From the NCBI RefSeq assembly GCF_013368755.1, contig NC_049562.1:1116001-1180000 (forward strand): 64,000 bases of DNA, written 5' to 3'. Below the pieces are notes generated by a model that worked only from the letters and a program-made list of their open reading frames with translations, searched no databases and was not told the DNA's origin. Within the stretch, counting starts at the first letter, position 1; every line of letters starts with the position of its first letter. This document shows positions 59,066 through 64,000 of the stretch, piece by piece. The position numbers and the translations under genes were made by a program. The stretch is from Talaromyces rugulosus (taxonomy: Eukaryota > Ascomycota > Eurotiomycetes > Eurotiales > Trichocomaceae).

Positions 59066-60032
59066 ATGTCGGCCTCACTTCTCCGCTCTTCGGCTGCCAG
59101 GACAGCTCTGCGCACTGGAGCTACGGCTCCTCGTTCTAGCATGGCTGGTCTTGCTGGAACCAGCTTTGTGCGCACCAAAGTCACCCTTCCTGACCTTGCC
59201 TGTAAGTATGCGCTTTTCTGATAGCTATGTGTGGAACTTTTGCGACAGCACAACGTTATTATTGTCAACTACTACTGCACGCGGAGATGGCAAAGCATTC
59301 AAATATTGTTACTAACTATAATATTAAAAAAAGACGACTACGGTGCCCTAGAGCCCTCTATCTCCGGCAAAATCATGGAAATCCACCACAAGGGTCACCA
59401 CAACGTGTATGTGACCGGCTACAACACCAACATCGAAAAGCTGCAAGAAGCGCAAGCCAAAAACGACATTGCGGCGCAAATCGCATTGAAGCCACTGATC
59501 AACTTCCACGGTGGTGGCCATCTCAACCACTCTCTCTTCTGGGAGAACTTGGCGCCCAAGAGCGCCGGTGGTGGTGAACCTCCCTCTGGCACTTTGGCTA
59601 AGGCTATCGATGAGACTTATGGTAGCTTTGGCGAGTTCCAGAGCAAGTTCAATACTGCTCTGGCTGGTATTCAGGGTAGCGGTTGGGCTTGGTTGGTTAA
59701 GGATAAGGACACTGGTGATATCTCCGTCAAGGCCTATGCTGTATGCTTTTTCTTTCCCCTTTGTCTTTGTCTGAAGGATGGATTATTTTTTTGCTAACTC
59801 CTACAAATAGAACCAGGATCCTGTCGTCGGCCAATACACTCCTATTCTCGGTGTTGATGCGTGGGAGCACGCCTACTAGTAAGCACAGGCATCTAAATGC
59901 GTTCGATGGCATTCAAAAAATTGCTAACACATTATTCTCAGCCTCCAATACCAGAACCGCAAGGCTGAGTACTTCAAGGCCATCTGGGAGGTCCTCAACT
60001 GGAAGGCTGCCGAGAAGCGCTTTGGCGCTTAA
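59066..60032 (+). CDS. mitochondrial manganese superoxide dismutase
   Basis: Four exons (59066-59201, 59334-59740, 59811-59878, 59942-60032) give 233 residues. The first 35 residues ([28 protein letters not shown]) form a mitochondrial presequence. The Fe/Mn SOD domain has the manganese ligands expected in KGHHNVYV (His), [14 protein letters not shown] (His) and DAWEHAYY (Asp and His), with GSGWAWLV between. The signature DAWEHAYY is complete only after exon 3 is joined to exon 4 (intron phase 2, TA|C). It removes superoxide in the matrix. It is the intron-containing form found in Pezizomycotina; the sequence has the Gln/Gly pattern of tetrameric mitochondrial MnSOD rather than FeSOD. Confidence 0.96.
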
Positions 60033-60544
60033 ACCTACTACTACTACTACTCCTGTTGTACATGTGCAATGCTAGTTGTGGTCTTGCGAGCATGCCTGGC
60101 ACTGACGGCGTACATACCCCATATGTATAACTATTAGATACGAACTATGTCAAGTCAATTCAGTTGCGATTTGGATTTCTCAAAAACTACATGTACTCTG
60201 CTGGCAACGTAGCCAATAGCTTTAAGACACTACAATTGTAATATTAGTGGGCGTTGTCAACCGGTATTAGAGTAAAGCAAAACAATCAACTTAAGATGAA
60301 ATGATATGATGAAACGGCCGTCAGCTTAACTTTTGAGGCTTCGTAAAAATACATGGCGCTGAAAAATGCTAAATCAGTGGAGAGCCTCATAGAGGCTGTC
60401 ACTGCTTGCGATAACAAATAACAAGGGCAAGAAGAACAAATGCCCGAGTTCAAAATAACGAAAGCATATAATACAAAAACAGTAGGGGTATCATGCGGCA
60501 TAGGAAATGTTTTGTCTAATATTATAAGGGCGTGTTGGCAGATT
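60033..60544. other. intergenic region between MnSOD and the Cnn_1N gene
   Basis: About 510 bp of AT-rich DNA between two genes that converge. No feature beyond 3' ends is seen. Confidence 0.45.
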
Positions 60545-63474
60545 TCATGCCAGCCTCCGAGAGCGTCTTCGAGCTCGCCAGCCAGGCTCATCATCTACCT
60601 TGTTGGATGCATCGCCATAGGCCATACAAACATCGAGGGCACGACTATCCGCGCTAACCGTCGACTTTGGTCTCTCGGTCGCACTGCGTGGAAGCAACAT
60701 ATTTCCGGCAGGTAATTCAGATTCCTTGTTGGATGAACCTTTCATCCAACCCAAAAAGGAAGACCCTTTCCGCCGCTGCTCTGAGCTGTCGGATGTTGCT
60801 GGTCGTGAAGCTGTGCTTGGTCGTAGTTCTGCAAGAGACTTTGGTAGAGGACGAGGGTTTGTTCGAGACACCTCTGGGGTTCCCAGTCTTGACAAATCTT
60901 CAGGTACGGATACTGGTCCCGAACCAGCTCGTCTGTGTTTGGGAATTGTCAAAAGGGTTGTTTTAGGTGGAACTGGCGATGATTCTGGATTAAGGGCGAC
61001 TGGGTCAGATCGCGGCTCTGCCTGACGATTTCGACTGAGAAATTTAGGACGAAGCGATAAACGCCTACGCGGTTGGGCTTCAGCAACAGTTTGGGCGTCG
61101 TCAGCCCAAGCTCGAAGACGAAGCGGGGTGTTTCGGGGAAGAGGAGGGTCCTCGGTATTGGCATCGTTGGCATCAGCCAAGTCAGTTTGATCCAGTTCGT
61201 AAGATTCAGCAATGTGTTTTGTTGCATTTGATTCTCGCTCGGGGGCTGCCTTCTCCAATGGGTCCTCCGTCTTTGCCGCTTCAAGCCATTCCTGTGGAGA
61301 TAATGGCGGGGACGCCGCCAATTCAGCCGGAAAATGGTCCTCATGCGCTACTGAAACGATATCTTCGACACCCTCTCCGTTGAATAGGAGATCGCCACCG
61401 TAGCAGCTCAACCTCGGGTTGCTCGGGCTGCCGGGTCCCAGCAGTCGAGTAGCTTTGTAAGAGCCTCTGCCGTAGTGATTGAACGAATGGAATAGACCGG
61501 ATGCATTATGATGACTTCCTCCCGCTAGTTCCTGCTGCGTGTCGACACTCATGGTGGTATCGATTCCATCCGAAACGCCGCTGACCCCAGTACCAGGCCG
61601 GGTGGCCATCTCGCCAGCCGAACGTGGTCGACCTAGACGCAGGTGGATCGAGGATGGCGTACCCGGCATTGCATGGTTAGTCCCTGGTTTTTCCATGGAA
61701 AAACTGGCGTTCGATCCGCTCCCGCCTCCAAAACGGAATGTGCTCATCGTGTCTGGAGTGGGTGGTAGTCTTCCCCCGAAAAGGTGTATGGGGCTTTCAG
61801 CATGGAAGGATTTGGAAAGATGCCCAGGCTGGAATGGATCTCCCAGAGTGGCGTGTGGTACTTGTGTGCTCCTGGAAACGTCGGAGAGGGCACGGGTTCT
61901 ACTACGACGAAGAGAACCGCTTGAGGCCGCTTGGGGTTGAACCCAGTCGGCGACATCACTGGCACGTTGGTCGTTAGAATGGCTAATGTCTAACAACATG
62001 CTAGAATTATCTTCAGCAGCAACACCCAATGGGTTCAATTGCTCGGACGAAATCCGTTCGCTATTATTTGGCTGAAGGTCTTGCGGGTTGAAGTAACTGC
62101 ATTCGCTGAGGATGCTCAACCTGGGAGATGGTGGCTCCGCGGTCGAGTCAGCCGTGGTGGTCATAGTTGATGCACTGACGGATCTTGTGGATTTGTTTTC
62201 ATCGGTCAAATATAAGCTTCGGAGGGCGGCATTACTCTTGTTCGCGTCATGTAGGAAAGATGGCATTTTTCGTGCTCGGCGACGGGTTCCTCTTCGCGAC
62301 GATGTGCGATCCGGTATATCAACTAGCAGTTCTGCTTTTGGAGTACTTGCCTCTGTGAGTTCTGGCGTGGACAGACCCAATCCGTTCCTCAACTGGGGTG
62401 TCGCAGTCAATGAAGGTGGGAGGGAACGACCGGCTTGTAACTCGTCCACCTTGGATTCCAACTGACAGATCATGTCGACAGCCTCACTAATGGCTTGGTC
62501 TCTTTTGTCGAGTTCGGATTGCAATTGCTCGTTAGCCTCGCGCAGTCGATCGTTGGTTTGTTCGACCTCTCTAAGTTCGTCCAGCTCATCCTCAATGTCA
62601 TGCATTCTTTCCAGCTCCTGTTCCATTGATTGCATGCGCTGCAGTTTCTTCTCCAGGACCCCCATTTGTTGAGTACGGTGAAATATGTCGAGTTTCAGGT
62701 CAAAGTTTAGTTTGTTTATCCTGGACACATACTACAGCACAGTTAGCGCAGATTCTGCCATTGATGCGCCAGTACGAACCTGGTCCATTTCGCGGATTCC
62801 CATATCCCGCGGTTGTCTGATCCCGGCCGACAAGGCGTTGCCAAGTCGCCGTTGTTTTTCGGAAGGTGAGTCTTCATGCGACTGCGAGGGAGGGGTGGTG
62901 TGGACAACGCTGTCAGTCATATCGGAGGCAACCTTTCGAGATCCGCGGCTCGCCCGCTGCTCTTTGATCAAACCTTGAAGGATGGCGGATGTAGGGTTGA
63001 CTAGTGTGATTCCAGTGTCTGTGCTACCTGTATATATGTCATTAGACAGGATCTCTCGATACCGGCAGAAATGAGCCTACCAGAATCTCGTCGAGTGGGA
63101 GTTTGAGGACGTGAATTCATATTTGAGATTTGCGACTTCGCAATATCTACGGAGGCCAGTCAGTACTCATAGAATAGTCAAATTGTTTGCGCACATGACT
63201 TACCGTTATTGACATGTGGAGGATTACTTCGCGAAATTTTCCTTGATGACGACCGTGGAAGGGTGGGAACACGGTCGCTTGTGCCTAGATCACAGGTCAA
63301 TTAGGATAATCCGTACACACAAAAAGGAAACAAGGCATGCTCACGAGAAGATAGTCTCCTAGAGGAAGTGCGCCTCGTGGGAGAAACTCCGCGAGTCCGT
63401 TGGAGAAAGGGAGATTGCAAAGGAGAAGAGGAAGGGCCCGGAGTCACGGGCTGTCTTGGATCGAGAAAAGACAT
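60545..63474 (-). CDS. coiled-coil protein with a centrosomin N-terminal (Cnn_1N) motif
   Basis: Five exons (63345-63474, 63204-63284, 63081-63146, 62780-63027, 60545-62731) give 903 residues. The N-tail (MSFLDPRQPVTPGPSSS...) is Ser/Pro-rich. From about residue 95, SAILQGLIKEQRASRGSRK and then RDMGIREMDQYVSRINKLNFDLKLDIFHRTQQMGV match the centrosomin motif 1 used to dock gamma-tubulin complexes. A coiled coil follows (LEKKLQRMQSMEQELERMHDIEDELDELREVEQTNDRLREAN). The rest is long, Ser/Pro-rich and probably disordered with many potential phosphorylation sites. Fungal members include spindle-pole or microtubule-organising proteins such as the Scp3-like group. Splicing restores the REMDQ/YVSRIN junction exactly. 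The start is the first ATG (63474). Confidence 0.85.
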
Positions 63475-64000
63475 GTTGGACGGCGCAGCACATTAAATAC
63501 GGAGTTGCCAATTAAGTTCTGGCGAGGGGCGGGCCTTCCATCCAGGGAAGCAGCACAGTTCGGAGATATTGAGACGAATCAGAGGCAGCGGATGGCCTGA
63601 CACACAAGGTCTGCTGGTGGACCAAAAAGGGTGGCGGCTGCGAGGGGGGTGCAATAAGGCCCAAGCAAATAGTGGTACAGTACTCGGTACAGTACAATTG
63701 ATTGAATGAATGGTTGAGCGAGTGGATGGTGTTGGAATGATTTCAATTGATTGATTGATGGGGCAGTGAGGGAGTGAGGTAGGGGCTGGGCTGCCTGAGC
63801 GGCTGTGCGAGCAAACCACCTGGGCGTCGAGCTGCCAATGCGGGGTGCGTTGTAGAGAGCGAGAGGGAGAAAGACAAACGAGAAGGAACAAGTTAGGACA
63901 TGTGTGACACAGACGAGCAAGCAAGGGATAACGAGAGTGATGCGAACAGGGCAGCGATGGGCGAGGGGTGGAGGAGAGAAAGCAGAGAGGGAGGGCGCGA
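63475..64000. other. upstream region of the Cnn_1N gene, to window end
   Basis: About 525 bp presumably hold the promoter. A TTGATTGA/GATTGATTGATG run (63745-63760) and GAGAGG-rich sequence at 63860-63980 are visible. No gene is seen; an ORF on the minus strand (63493-63924) is low in quality. Confidence 0.45.

Noticed and set aside
1..64000. CRISPR arrays, bacterial operons, rRNA genes, integrated phage
   Set aside because: No spaced direct repeats, Shine-Dalgarno-linked gene strings or rRNA sequence were seen; spliced genes point to a fungal nuclear chromosome.

Overview
The window reads as nuclear chromosomal DNA of a filamentous ascomycete. The genes carry short GT-AG introns of about 50-120 nt, and the protein set (DLT1, AIM32, Erg27, Mpg1, i-AAA protease, VPS13, TFIP11-type G-patch protein, MnSOD, Cnn_1N protein) is typical of Pezizomycotina. 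Several products resemble Eurotiomycetes proteins most closely, but that class assignment is inference. I see no bacterial operon, CRISPR array, rRNA, or intact transposon.

Left part (1-23 kb). The end of a DLT1-like gene is followed by an AIM32-like [2Fe-2S] protein. After 3 kb without a gene comes a four-finger C2H2 regulator, then 4.8 kb of AT-rich DNA without a gene. Next come erg27 (sterol 3-ketoreductase) and mpg1 (GDP-mannose pyrophosphorylase) in convergent orientation, a DUF7730-like protein, the mitochondrial i-AAA protease Yme1, a divergent OB-fold-like protein of unknown role, and a 12-TM major facilitator transporter.

Middle part (23-34.5 kb). This is the gene-poor, AT-rich accessory stretch. 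It holds a decayed gene with frameshifts and an in-frame stop (23.8-25.7 kb), a tRNA-like fragment, purine-skewed degenerate repeats, long A/T tracts and a telomere-like hexamer pair. The one clear gene is a glycerol kinase with an unusual basic N-terminal and acidic C-terminal tail.

Right part (34.5-64 kb). A ten-exon amino-acid permease is followed by a small putative gene. Then comes a convergent pair: a CorA-like membrane protein and a protein kinase fused to a C-terminal beta-propeller-like half, with stop codons only about 50 bp apart. A mitochondrial DUF3429 membrane protein is divergent from a complete VPS13 lipid-transfer gene whose first exon is 9 kb. Next are a G-patch/GCFC splicing factor (TFIP11/Ntr1 type), mitochondrial MnSOD, and a coiled-coil protein with a centrosomin N-terminal motif. 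Most genes are unrelated housekeeping genes. Four or five products act in mitochondria (AIM32, Yme1, DUF3429 protein, MnSOD, possibly VPS13 contacts), but nothing suggests co-regulation.

The most unusual content is the kinase-propeller/CorA-like pair, the decayed gene with its AT-rich surroundings, and several splice-site arrangements that could give alternative proteins (mpg1 last intron, C2H2 fourth finger, permease exon 9). Exon boundaries were worked out by hand from reading frame, GT-AG sites and family expectation.
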